Virus record (IMG/VR): IMGVR_UViG_3300042453_003353
Location: 1-37,997 of that record
DNA length: 37,997 bases
DNA from: a virus
Direction: 5' to 3' (one strand)
Part shown: positions 27,858-35,886 of the stretch, piece by piece
Layout: the number at the start of each line of letters is the position of its first letter
Position numbering within the stretch: the stretch's first letter is position 1
The notes under the pieces: model-generated
The model's input: only the letters and a program-made list of their open reading frames with translations
Database searches by the model: none
What the model was told of the DNA's origin: nothing
Program-made: the position numbers and the translations under genes

Positions 27858-30082
27858 CAGTACCCCCTGACGTCACCGACGTCGGCGTTCAGGATCACCT
27901 TGCCCAGTTGGTAGTCCCCGCCGGCCACGTTGCTGCGGAACTTCAGCCTGAGCTCGCGGCGCTGCTCGCGCATGTCAATCTTGTTCGTGTCTTGATTGAA
28001 CGTGTACGGCCCCGTCGTGTCGTCTTGCGACTGCGCATAGGGACGCCCGGTGACGTAGAGCTCCATCTCGCCAGCCATGATGAAGTCCGGCTCCACCCGC
28101 TCCAGCCTCAACCAGCGATTCGCGCCCTCTGCTGACGGCTGCGACGGACCACCAGACACCCAGCCCAGGTCGTTCGTCTCAACGAAACTCTCGATGGCCA
28201 GCACCTCGGCGCCGTCAATCGCGTCTCGGCCAATCTCGTGCTGGTACAGCTTCACCAACCCGGGCGGGTTGCTGAACGTCACCGTGGTCGATGCACTCGC
28301 CGTGGCGTTGGCCGACAACTGGATCATCTGGGCGTATAGCGCCGTCACCGGAACCGAGAAGTTGGAGCCCGTGCCGCCCAGATCGGCCGCGTCAGCACTC
28401 AGCACGTCGCCCACCACGTAGCCCGCCCCAACGGTGGTGATCGTCACCGCCGTCACAGCACCCCCGGAAACGGTCACAGAAGCCTCTACAGCGAGCCCGG
28501 AGCCGCCGGTAAGGGGTACACCCGTGTACGTGTTGTCGACGTAGCCTGAGCCCGCTGTGATGGCCCCCAGGGTCTGCACGCCGCTGGACTGGATCGTGAG
28601 CACCGTCGTCCCCGCTGGGAATTCCGTTGCCTCAGCGATCTGGTCGACCTCCACCAGCGTGTTGTAGGTGGTCAGCAGCAGCAGGGGGCTTCCCGACGTC
28701 ACCGTCGTGGCGATCGACGTCACCTCCGTCTGCACCGAGGTCTCCCAGTCCGCCTCCACCGGGTAGGCGAAGACCTGGGAGAAGTACCCCGCCGACCGCC
28801 GAGCACCGATGGCTTGGCCGGCGTCGTACCAAGTGTTCTCGCGCACGTTGTAGATGATCGCGTCGTTGCACTCAACCGAGTTGCCACGCGGGTAGAACCA
28901 CCAGATCTCGCCGAACCTGGGAACCTTGGTCGCCCACACCTTCTGGCGCTGGGTGTAGTTCAGGTTGTCGAAGAACCAGTTCTGGTTCATCGGGTTGGGG
29001 ATTTCCTTGACCACCCCGTTGTACAGGAGGAACCGATCGACCCCGCACCAGTAGTAGATGCCGTCGTACTCGATCACGCTTGACGACGACATGATCGAGC
29101 TCTGACTGCTGATGATGTCGTACCGCCAGAACGTCGGAGCGGCGAAGTTCGCCGTCCCGGCCACCCCCAGGCTCTGCGGAGCGTAAGAGACGCGGATCAG
29201 GCTGTCCAGGCTCCAGAACAGGCCCGAAGGGCTGTTGGAACCGCCCCGCACCGGTAGACCCTTGACGATCTTGCCCGAGGCCACGTTGTTCTCGTTCGCG
29301 TCGGCCGACACCCAGTCGTTGGGGTCCCCGGCCGAGCAGTTCCTGATCAGCCCGTCGTTGCCGTAGACGAAGACGTAGGGGTGCAGCACGACCACGCCCC
29401 CAGAGACAGAGACGTTGTTGTTGAACGTCGCCGTCACCGTCCCCGAACCGGTGGCAGCCTGGGAGAGCGTCACCGTTGTCCCCACCACCGCAGTGACGGT
29501 GGTGCCGGCGGGGATGTTCAACCCTGAGACGCTCTGCCCGGCTCCGATGCGGATGTTGGCCGCCGCCAGGGTTGCGGTGGTCGTGCCGTTGAGCGTCAGG
29601 GAGTCCGTGAACACCCCAATCTGCGACATCGTGGTGCCGTTGATGTTGCCGATCAGCACCGGAGTGTTGGTCGTGCTGTCAATCTCGCCCAGGTTCTGGC
29701 CTGGGTGCGCCACCAAAGATGCAACACCACCCGTGGCGTTGTAGAACCCGTCAAACTGCCATAGGTTCTTCGGGCTTGAGGTGAAGTTTGTCAGGGTGAA
29801 GTTGGAGATGCCAGCCCCGACCCCCGTGTCGTCGATCGTGAGCACCTGCAGGCCCGATGCGTGCCCGCTGAAGATGTAATTGAAGCCGTTCAGAGCGTTC
29901 AGCCAGATGCCCCGAGAAGGGCCCTTGATGGCGTCGCTGATGCGGCGGAAACCGAACATTTTCCGCGGGCGCCCGCGCTGGAAGCGCACCCACCGGCCGT
30001 CCGTGTAGAACAGACGGTCAAAGACCGTGCCATCCCGCTGGATGCCGGGCTGCGTGTCAAGGGCGAAGACCTTCTGAGTCAT
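27857..30082 (-). CDS. Tail hub/stabilisation-like protein, 741 aa
   Basis: The ATG at 30082 is chosen over an in-frame TTG upstream. The N-terminus FALDTQPGIQRDGTVFDRLF, then YTDGRWVRFQRGRPRKMFGF, is typical of the large tail-hub proteins (P22 gp10-like group) of short-tailed phages, which close the portal after packaging. The beta-rich body has IIYNVRENTWYDAGQAIG and IEYDGIYYWCGVDRFLLYNG. Two extra domains appear inserted: an Ig-like one near 165-245 (SGLNIPAGTTVTAVVGTTVT) and a Gly/Val repeat near 520-600 (AGSGYVDN, GAGYVVGDV). The hub call is moderate; structural role is secure. Confidence 0.75.
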   Translation of the reverse strand: MTQKVFALDTQPGIQRDGTVFDRLFYTDGRWVRFQRGRPRKMFGFRRISDAIKGPSRGIWLNALNGFNYIFSGHASGLQVLTIDDTGVGAGISNFTLTNFTSSPKNLWQFDGFYNATGGVASLVAHPGQNLGEIDSTTNTPVLIGNINGTTMSQIGVFTDSLTLNGTTTATLAAANIRIGAGQSVSGLNIPAGTTVTAVVGTTVTLSQAATGSGTVTATFNNNVSVSGGVVVLHPYVFVYGNDGLIRNCSAGDPNDWVSADANENNVASGKIVKGLPVRGGSNSPSGLFWSLDSLIRVSYAPQSLGVAGTANFAAPTFWRYDIISSQSSIMSSSSVIEYDGIYYWCGVDRFLLYNGVVKEIPNPMNQNWFFDNLNYTQRQKVWATKVPRFGEIWWFYPRGNSVECNDAIIYNVRENTWYDAGQAIGARRSAGYFSQVFAYPVEADWETSVQTEVTSIATTVTSGSPLLLLTTYNTLVEVDQIAEATEFPAGTTVLTIQSSGVQTLGAITAGSGYVDNTYTGVPLTGGSGLAVEASVTVSGGAVTAVTITTVGAGYVVGDVLSADAADLGGTGSNFSVPVTALYAQMIQLSANATASASTTVTFSNPPGLVKLYQHEIGRDAIDGAEVLAIESFVETNDLGWVSGGPSQPSAEGANRWLRLERVEPDFIMAGEMELYVTGRPYAQSQDDTTGPYTFNQDTNKIDMREQRRELRLKFRSNVAGGDYQLGKVILNADVGDVRGY

Positions 30083-30096
30083 TGGACTTGTCTCTG

Positions 30097-30237
30097 TCAA
30101 CAAACGTCTTGCGGAAGTTTGCTGCAAACCGTTGTCTTGGTGTTGCCCATATTGTCGGCTTTTCCCTGATTAAGGGCGCGGTCGAGCAAACCCCCATCGC
30201 GCTTGATGACCACACTGAGTGCGTTGTCGAAGTTCAT
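30097..30237 (-). CDS. Small protein, 46 aa, possible GH108 N-terminal remnant
   Basis: The ATG at 30237 lies three bases after the fibre stop, with a weak GAGTGG upstream, and the frame ends 14 bases before the tail-hub start. The product MNFDNALSVVIKRDGGLLDR, then ALNQGKADNMGNT, echoes the opening of GH108-type muramidases (F-D-x-A-L, E-G-G, G-x-A-x-N-x-G-x-T), but the catalytic Glu would be Asp and the rest of the enzyme is missing. It may be a remnant or an unrelated small protein. Confidence 0.5.
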   Translation of the reverse strand: MNFDNALSVVIKRDGGLLDRALNQGKADNMGNTKTTVCSKLPQDVC

Positions 30238-30240
30238 GGC

Positions 30241-33213
30241 TTACCACTCGAAGATGATCACGCCCGCAGCACCTGCAGCGCCAGGACCGCTAGCCGAAGG
30301 CGAAGAACTAGCGCCGCCGCCGTATGCAGCACTTCCAAGTGAGCCATACGGAGAAGCGGATGCATATATACTATCGCCCCCAATTCCATAGCCGCCAAAG
30401 CTGCCGCCGGGGACGTTAAGATCTCCGTTTGTTCCACCCCCGCCGCTGCCGCCGCTGCCGCCCGCAAGCCCCGCGCCGCCTCCACTGCCAGTAAGTGTAG
30501 TGATCGTCTGCGGCGTTCCTGTCGTACCAGTAGCCACCGTACTAGCAGACCCAGCGCCGCCGTTTCCTGGCGCAGAAGTGCCCGCCGTGCCGCCCGCACC
30601 CACTGAATAAGACAGCGTATTTCCAGGGGTCATTCCCGTTAGCCACTTGATGGCGGCACCACCGCCACCGCCGCCACCTCCGGTGTTTCCAGACACAGAG
30701 CCCCCACTGCCCCCGCCGCCGCCAACAACAGTGACCTTGAGCTTGGTAACATTTGCTGGGATTGTGAAGTTGCCGCTACCCGAGGTATAGACTTGTGCAT
30801 TGACGCCAGCGACGGGCAACGCAGTACTCTGCCAAGTCGTCCCATTGGAAGTCAGCACGTTGCCCGAGGTGCTGGGGGCCACCGCTTGAACGCCCGATGT
30901 CCCATTTCCCAGCAGGACGTTGTTGGCGGTAAGAGACGCTTGACCGGTGCCGCCGTTGGCGACAGGCAGCGTGCCAGTGACGTTGGAGCCCAGGTTGCAG
31001 AACGTCGTTGACGATGTGCCGGTGCCGCCGTTGGCAATTGCCAGAATGCCCGTGAAGCTGATGTTCGGCGTAGCGCCGCCGCTAGATGCCAGCGGCGAAG
31101 ACGCGGTAACACTGGATACCCCGGGCGCAGGAAGCGCAGCACTCGTCCACGTTGTGCCGTTAGATGTCAACACGTTGCCCGAAGTACCCGGAGCCACCAC
31201 CTGAAGCGCAGAGGTGCCGTTGCCGAGCAGGACGTTGTTGGCAGTCAACGTGGCTGCGCCCGTGCCCCCATTCGCAACCGGCAGGGTGCCCGTCACACCC
31301 GTGGTCAGCGGCAGCCCAGTGGCATTGGTCAGCACCGCCGCAGAAGGCGTGCCTAGCGCAGGCGTCACCAGCGTCGGCGAAGTAGCCAAGACAATGCCAC
31401 CCGAGCCCGTGACATTCTGTCCCAGCGCCGTGGCTACGCCCGTGCCGAACGCGGTGATCCCTGTACCACCAGAAGCCACCGGCAGCGTACCCGTGACCCC
31501 AGTAGACAGCGGCAGGCCCGTGGCGTTGGTCAATACGCCACTGGATGGAGTGCCAAGCGCACCTCCATTGACGACAGGAGCCCCTGCGGTGCCGACGTTG
31601 ATGGCCAATGCAGACGCGACCCCAGTGCCAAGCCCCGATACGCCCGTGGAAATGGGCAAGCCCGCGGCGTTCGTCAACGTGCCACTTGATGGCGTACCAA
31701 GAGCACCCCCGTTCACAACTGGAGCGCCGGCAGAACCGACATTGACAGCCAGCGCCGAGGCGACTCCGGTGCCAAGACCAGACACGCCTGTGCTGATCGG
31801 CAACCCAGTTGCGTTGGTCAGCGTCACGGCAGACGGAGTGCCAAGGTTTGGCGTCGTCAACGTCGGCGAGGTGGCCAGAACGTTGTTGCCGGTGCCGGTG
31901 TTCGTCACCGACACGACGTTCTTGCTGCCGTCCAGCGCCAGGGCAGTGGAAGCCGTCAGGGCCGACAGCGTCGACGTTCCCCCTACAGTCAGGTTGCCCG
32001 TGGCTCCGATGCCTCCCGTGATCGTCAAGCCCGATGCCTGCAGCAGCGCCCGCTGCGTTCCAAGGATGGTGACGCCCCACTGTCCAGACGCCGGACGGTA
32101 AACGCCAGTCGTAAGCTCGCTGGCAAAGTTCAGCGAAGGCGACGAGACGGTCCCGTCGTCCAACGACAAGACAGACGCTCCTGCGGCGATCGTAGAGGCG
32201 TTGTAGAGGCTCTGAGAGTCGCAGATGAGGATAACCTGCTGCCCGGCAGGAATAGTCGCCCCAGCGCTGCCCGCAACACCCGTGGTCAAGGAGACCGTAT
32301 AGCCGGCCCCAGTGCCATCCGTCTGGTTGGTGACGTAGTAGACGGCGATGGTCTGAGGCACCGTCACCGTGACGTTGCCCGTCAGCGTGCCCGTGAACTT
32401 CTGGATCGGGTTGGAAGCCTCCGAGGCCGTCAGCACGTACGAGCCGGAGGTGACCGCCTTGGTGTTCTGGCTGAAGTTGAAGTCGGTGTTCTTGCCCACC
32501 CCAACGGTGAAGAACGCCGAGCCCGAGCAGCAGATGATGGCCGAATCCGCCGGCTGAAGCGCCAAGGACACCGCCGAGTTGATCTGATCGCCGCCAGACG
32601 GCGCGATGGTCAGCGTGCCCGTGCCGTTGTTGCGGACCAAGATGAACCAGTTGTCGCCCAAGGTGCCTGACGAAGTCAGCGTCAGGGTGCCGGCCCCGGC
32701 GGTCCAGACGAACGTCTTCGCTCGATCGGCCACCACCGCGGTGTAGTTAGACGAGAAGCTCTGCACCGGATAGGCAGAGTTCAGCGTCGACCCAATCGTG
32801 GTCAGGCCGTACCCGTCCAGGCTCGCCGCGTCGGCCGTCGAAGTTCCCACGCCGAAGGCGATGATGCCCCAGGTTCCAGCCTCATCAGGGTTGGTGGTGA
32901 TATAGATGTACTTCGCCTCGCCAGCCGCGACGACGATGATGACATTGCCGTCGTAGTCGGCCACGGTGAACGTGTTGGCGCCCACGTTGCGGATCAGCGC
33001 ATCCTGCCCGACGGACGCTTGGTTGGCCGGCGGCATGCGCAGCACCAGCCCACCCGAGGTGGCCGTGACGTTCATGATCCGCGCCGCATAGTTCGCGGTC
33101 GCGTTGCCGTTGACCGGCCACTCCAGGGTCGTGTTGGCCGACAGCGTGATGCTGCGGTAGGAGACGTCAGTCGGAACGATGACGTTGCCGGTGAACGGGC
33201 TGTTGAAGCTCAT
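30241..33213 (-). CDS. Repetitive tail fibre with glycine-rich tip, 990 aa
   Basis: The ATG at 33213 overlaps the adaptor stop (ATGA). The N-terminal 350 residues are Thr/Ser/Val-rich beta structure (TANYAARIMNVTATSGGLVL, GTWGIIAFGVGTSTADAASL). From about residue 445 the chain has repeats of the type LGTPSSGTLTNATGLPISTG and TGTLPVANGGTG, usual in trimeric phage fibres. The last 150 residues are a glycine-rich domain (VTVVGGGGGSGGSV and similar), as in receptor-binding adhesins with polyglycine layers. Receptor recognition by this tip is the likely role. A small protein follows three bases after it. Confidence 0.85.
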   Translation of the reverse strand: MSFNSPFTGNVIVPTDVSYRSITLSANTTLEWPVNGNATANYAARIMNVTATSGGLVLRMPPANQASVGQDALIRNVGANTFTVADYDGNVIIVVAAGEAKYIYITTNPDEAGTWGIIAFGVGTSTADAASLDGYGLTTIGSTLNSAYPVQSFSSNYTAVVADRAKTFVWTAGAGTLTLTSSGTLGDNWFILVRNNGTGTLTIAPSGGDQINSAVSLALQPADSAIICCSGSAFFTVGVGKNTDFNFSQNTKAVTSGSYVLTASEASNPIQKFTGTLTGNVTVTVPQTIAVYYVTNQTDGTGAGYTVSLTTGVAGSAGATIPAGQQVILICDSQSLYNASTIAAGASVLSLDDGTVSSPSLNFASELTTGVYRPASGQWGVTILGTQRALLQASGLTITGGIGATGNLTVGGTSTLSALTASTALALDGSKNVVSVTNTGTGNNVLATSPTLTTPNLGTPSAVTLTNATGLPISTGVSGLGTGVASALAVNVGSAGAPVVNGGALGTPSSGTLTNAAGLPISTGVSGLGTGVASALAINVGTAGAPVVNGGALGTPSSGVLTNATGLPLSTGVTGTLPVASGGTGITAFGTGVATALGQNVTGSGGIVLATSPTLVTPALGTPSAAVLTNATGLPLTTGVTGTLPVANGGTGAATLTANNVLLGNGTSALQVVAPGTSGNVLTSNGTTWTSAALPAPGVSSVTASSPLASSGGATPNISFTGILAIANGGTGTSSTTFCNLGSNVTGTLPVANGGTGQASLTANNVLLGNGTSGVQAVAPSTSGNVLTSNGTTWQSTALPVAGVNAQVYTSGSGNFTIPANVTKLKVTVVGGGGGSGGSVSGNTGGGGGGGGAAIKWLTGMTPGNTLSYSVGAGGTAGTSAPGNGGAGSASTVATGTTGTPQTITTLTGSGGGAGLAGGSGGSGGGGTNGDLNVPGGSFGGYGIGGDSIYASASPYGSLGSAAYGGGASSSPSASGPGAAGAAGVIIFEW
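31510..31815. repeat. Tandem fibre repeats, unit about 144 bases
   Basis: Two nearly identical 48-residue units (NATGLPISTGVSGLGTGVAS, then a VNVG.AGAPVVNGGALGTPSS part) lie in tandem and a third, diverged copy begins the next unit. A second pair of repeats (LTANNVLLGNGTS, TSGNVLTSNGTTW) lies at about 30835-31260. Confidence 0.85.
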
Positions 33214-33842
33214 GCATCCCTCGCAATGGTTTGACGGTCACCGATGCGGGCGACGTCCTCGACCTTCAGCACCTGCATGACCTGATCGTATTGGGCCTTC
33301 CACATGGGGATGCGCTCGTCGTTCTTCAGGAACGGCATCGCCTGCAGCAGAGCCCCGTACAGAAGCGCCTGGGGCGCGTACTGAGTGAACCAGTTCGTCT
33401 GGTTCGACTCGTCCAGAGGCTGCGGCCGCTCGTAGTACAGCACCTCGTAGTTGTACGCTGCAGCCGGAGTCGGCGCCACCAGCCAGTGCGTGTAGTCGTA
33501 GTCGCAGTAGTACAGCGGCGTGTCCGTCAAAGCGGGATCGGGCCAATACTCCCGCAGGTACTCGTACTTCCGAAGCAGCACCGGCCTGCGCTCTCCGGCT
33601 ACCGTGACGTTGATGGAGACCGTCTTCCGCCACCGGGCCGGCTTGTCGATCGTCGCCTGACCCTGAGTCATCGTGCTTGTGGCCACCGTCAGGTTGCCGA
33701 GGAACTTCAGTTCCGTGGCGATCACCTGCTCAGCCAGCATGATGAACGTCGGGATCTTCTCCAGCGTAGACGCGTCGGTGCGCTCTAGGTAGCTCCGGAT
33801 GTCCAGCACCAGACTGTCGTAGGTCATCACTACCGCAGGCAT
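33210..33842 (-). CDS. Head-tail adaptor/connector-type protein, 210 aa
   Basis: The ATG at 33842 overlaps the previous stop (TGATG) after AAGGTG; a later ATG (33827) is possible. The sequence MTYDSLVLDIRSYLERTDAS, then PTFIMLAEQVIATELKFLGN, and the C-terminal WFTQYAPQALLYGALLQAMP, follow the pattern of adaptor (tail tubular A-like) proteins that dock on the portal ring in short-tailed phages. The length is normal. It supports the podovirus reading of the virion. Confidence 0.82.
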   Translation of the reverse strand: MPAVVMTYDSLVLDIRSYLERTDASTLEKIPTFIMLAEQVIATELKFLGNLTVATSTMTQGQATIDKPARWRKTVSINVTVAGERRPVLLRKYEYLREYWPDPALTDTPLYYCDYDYTHWLVAPTPAAAYNYEVLYYERPQPLDESNQTNWFTQYAPQALLYGALLQAMPFLKNDERIPMWKAQYDQVMQVLKVEDVARIGDRQTIARDA

Positions 33843-34231
33843 CACCACACCTTCTTCTTGATCGATTCAGGCTGCGGGACATACTGCTGCCCGCGCTTGG
33901 TTCCTTCGCGCTTTGCCCGGCTGGTGGCTGCGTATTCAGAAGGTGTCAGCTTCTCGCGTGCCGCCTTTGGCAAGTACCGCTCTCCGGTCGCTTCAGAACC
34001 CTGGGTGGACGGTTTCCCTGAGCGCGTGCCCCAGTCCTCGCGCGTCCACCGCGCCAGGGCATTATCCGCCCTCTGAGGGCCTTTGTAGCCCCCGCCGCTA
34101 CGTTGGTATTGCTGAGTCGCCATTTGCGCCTTACGGGCGCTCCATTGGCCTGGAGAGCCCCCTTTGCCAGACGCCTTGACGTTGGCGACGATGCGCTTCC
34201 ACTTGGCAGGATCGGTCTTGACTGCGCTCAT
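33842..34231 (-). CDS. DUF5872-type protein, 129 aa
   Basis: The ATG at 34231 overlaps the lysozyme stop (ATGA). The basic sequence WKRIVANVKASGKGGSPGQW, SARKAQMATQQYQRSGGGYK and GTRSGKPSTQGSEATGERYL, PKAAREKLTPSEYAATSRAK is the DUF5872 pattern, known from phages and large viruses without an assigned activity. Its high Lys/Arg content suggests DNA or virion association. It sits between lysis and adaptor genes, so late expression is expected. Confidence 0.82.
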   Translation of the reverse strand: MSAVKTDPAKWKRIVANVKASGKGGSPGQWSARKAQMATQQYQRSGGGYKGPQRADNALARWTREDWGTRSGKPSTQGSEATGERYLPKAAREKLTPSEYAATSRAKREGTKRGQQYVPQPESIKKKVW

Positions 34232-34743
34232 CTCAGAAACAGCGCACGTTCATCCGTACGCCGCCTCACAAGCCCGGGAAGCTCCCGGCCGCCGGCCTTC
34301 GTCCACTGCATGAACGCGTCAGCCGCCCCTTCAATGTCGCCGCGGTTGGCCTTCATCCTGATCTGGCTGCGCTGCAGGTTGCCTAGACCGGCGTTGTACG
34401 CAAAAGAGACCAGAGCGTCAAACCGCCCTTGACGACCAGCACAGCCGGGAACCAGACGTAGAACACCTCGCTCAAAAGCAGCGACGTCAGTGTCGAAAAG
34501 CGCATCGATCTCCTGCTTTGACCAGACACGGTTGTGCTCCGGACGTAGCGGGTAATCCCGCCTGATGAAGCCTTCATACCCCTCCTTGCGAACCATGGGA
34601 AGCTGAATCTGGTCTTGGTACAGGACGTGCCCGTACCCGATCGTCCAGATGTGCGCAGGGCACAGGTAGGGCTTGTTCCTGTAGCCCTCGTACCGGTGCA
34701 TCAGCGCAGCGCCCTCCGGGCTCAGCTTCACTTCTTGCTCCAC
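34228..34743 (-). CDS. Endolysin, GH24 (T4-type) lysozyme, 171 aa
   Basis: It starts at ATG 34743 inside the end of the membrane-protein gene. The catalytic triad spacing of GH24 is exact: Glu19, Cys28 in place of the usual Asp/Cys position, and Thr34 (RYEGYRNKPYLCPAHIWTIG, then YGH). The later FDALVSFAYNAGLGNLQRS and MQWTKAGGRELPGLVRRRTD match the conserved helical lobe. No signal peptide or SAR segment is seen, so release depends on a holin. The three membrane proteins encoded directly upstream are the probable partners. Confidence 0.92.
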   Translation of the reverse strand: MEQEVKLSPEGAALMHRYEGYRNKPYLCPAHIWTIGYGHVLYQDQIQLPMVRKEGYEGFIRRDYPLRPEHNRVWSKQEIDALFDTDVAAFERGVLRLVPGCAGRQGRFDALVSFAYNAGLGNLQRSQIRMKANRGDIEGAADAFMQWTKAGGRELPGLVRRRTDERALFLR

Positions 34744-35231
34744 TGCCGACTGCCGAACCAGAACCCGATGATCCCGCCCAGCATGGCCATCTCGTCCTCG
34801 CTGAAGATGATCGCCGTCACCCGGATCAGGTCATCCACCGACTGGATCAGGCCCGGATGCTTCCAGACGTACAGCGTCAGAGCAGCGTTGATCAGGACCA
34901 ACTCGATGATGAAGATGTAGGTCACGGTCGGCCGCACCGTGCCGACGTAGTTGGCAACCCAGCGGCTGGCCTTCTCCAGCACCTTCTCATCGTGCCTGAG
35001 CGCCGCCTCGGTCATCTGCGCCTCGGTCTGCATCGCCACCTGCTCGACGCGGATCTCCTCCATCTTGGCCTGGGAGGCGTACCCCTGAGCCGCAAGCTGG
35101 AGCTCTCGCTCGGTCTGCAGACGCGCCAGGGCAATCTCGTGCTTCTGATCAGACTTGTTTTGGAAAAACTCCAGCAGCTTGGGCAGGCCGCTGATCAGCA
35201 GACCACCGAGGGTCGAAAGCAAAGAGAGCAT
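34728..35231 (-). CDS. Holin-like membrane protein with coiled coil, 167 aa
   Basis: The ATG at 35231 follows the previous stop by two bases. Residues 1-22 are hydrophobic, 25-90 are a charged coiled coil, 103-123 (VTYIFIIELVLINAALTLYV) and about 148-161 (MLGGIIGFWFGSRQ) are membrane segments. This layout resembles the 3-TM holins of gene-transfer-agent type. It overlaps the lysozyme gene by 16 bases, as expected for a lysis cassette. Whether it is the holin or an accessory is not clear, because two other membrane proteins precede it. Confidence 0.75.
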   Translation of the reverse strand: MLSLLSTLGGLLISGLPKLLEFFQNKSDQKHEIALARLQTERELQLAAQGYASQAKMEEIRVEQVAMQTEAQMTEAALRHDEKVLEKASRWVANYVGTVRPTVTYIFIIELVLINAALTLYVWKHPGLIQSVDDLIRVTAIIFSEDEMAMLGGIIGFWFGSRQWSKK

Positions 35232-35233
35232 AG

Positions 35234-35644
35234 TTACCCCTTGGTGGAGATGACATCGTCGCCGCGCTGAACGGTGACACGGTCGCCTTCGACGTTGACC
35301 TTCATGGTCGGCTCCTGACGCTCAGGTTTGTCCAGCCGGCTGATCAACTCCTTGATGATCGTGATCTCCGGCTTCTCTTCCTTCTTGGCCTCGTTCACGA
35401 TGCCGTTGACCATCTGGATCAAAGCCATCGTGGCCGTGGCCACCAGTCCGATCACGGCCGGCAGCGCCTCAGATGCCAAGAAGGCCGACGACACCACGCC
35501 CACAAGCACCAGCAGGAAGATCCAAATGATGGCCGTCTTGCCGATTGATTTGGCAGCGACCTCCTTTGCCGTAGCCTGGGCCTCAAGCCTCTGAAGCTCA
35601 ACCGCCGCCTGGGCCTTGAGCGTGCGCAGATCAGTCAGGTCCAT
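35234..35644 (-). CDS. Two-span membrane protein of lysis cassette, 136 aa
   Basis: The ATG at 35644 lies inside the end of the holin gene; the longer frame upstream is rejected. Residues 10-35 form a charged helix, 37-57 (KTAIIWIFLLVLVGVVSSAF) and 60-80 (LPAVIGLVATATMALIQMVN) are membrane segments, and the C-terminal 55 residues are soluble (KPEITIIKELISRLDKPERQ). It may regulate the holin or act as a second pore. No lipobox or spanin features are seen. Confidence 0.72.
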   Translation of the reverse strand: MDLTDLRTLKAQAAVELQRLEAQATAKEVAAKSIGKTAIIWIFLLVLVGVVSSAFLASEALPAVIGLVATATMALIQMVNGIVNEAKKEEKPEITIIKELISRLDKPERQEPTMKVNVEGDRVTVQRGDDVISTKG

Positions 35645-35849
35645 TACTTTCTCCCTTCTTGGTCGTGTGCATCTTGTGCCACCTGTACAGCAAGAACGCG
35701 ATCTGCAACACCACATAGACCAACGTGGCCCACAGGATCAGATCGTTCACCTGGATGCCGGCGACGGTCGCGCCAGCCACCGTGACAGGCGGAGCGGCCT
35801 TCATCGCCTCCGCCGTCAGATCGGCCTTCTGTTGCATGTTCAAGCTCAT
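35631..35849 (-). CDS. Holin, class II-like, 72 aa
   Basis: The ATG at 35849 (second Met of the open frame) is favoured because the protein then begins MSLNMQQKADLTAEAMKAAP like other phage holins of the T7/holin superfamily II type. One clear membrane segment follows PPVTVAGATVAGIQVNDLI: LILWATLVYVVLQIAFLLYR (about 36-55), then a short basic tail. Size, topology and position two genes upstream of the endolysin-linked gene support the holin call. Confidence 0.78.
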   Translation of the reverse strand: MSLNMQQKADLTAEAMKAAPPVTVAGATVAGIQVNDLILWATLVYVVLQIAFLLYRWHKMHTTKKGESNGPD

Positions 35850-35886
35850 GTTTTCTCGCCACCAAGTGGCCTCCAACTGTACCCAA

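Noticed and set aside
31510-31815. CRISPR-like array
   Set aside because: The repeats are long, in frame and part of the fibre coding sequence, without spacers.
30241-33213. Diversity-generating retroelement target in the fibre
   Set aside because: The fibre tip could be a variable region, but no reverse transcriptase gene or template repeat was found in the window.
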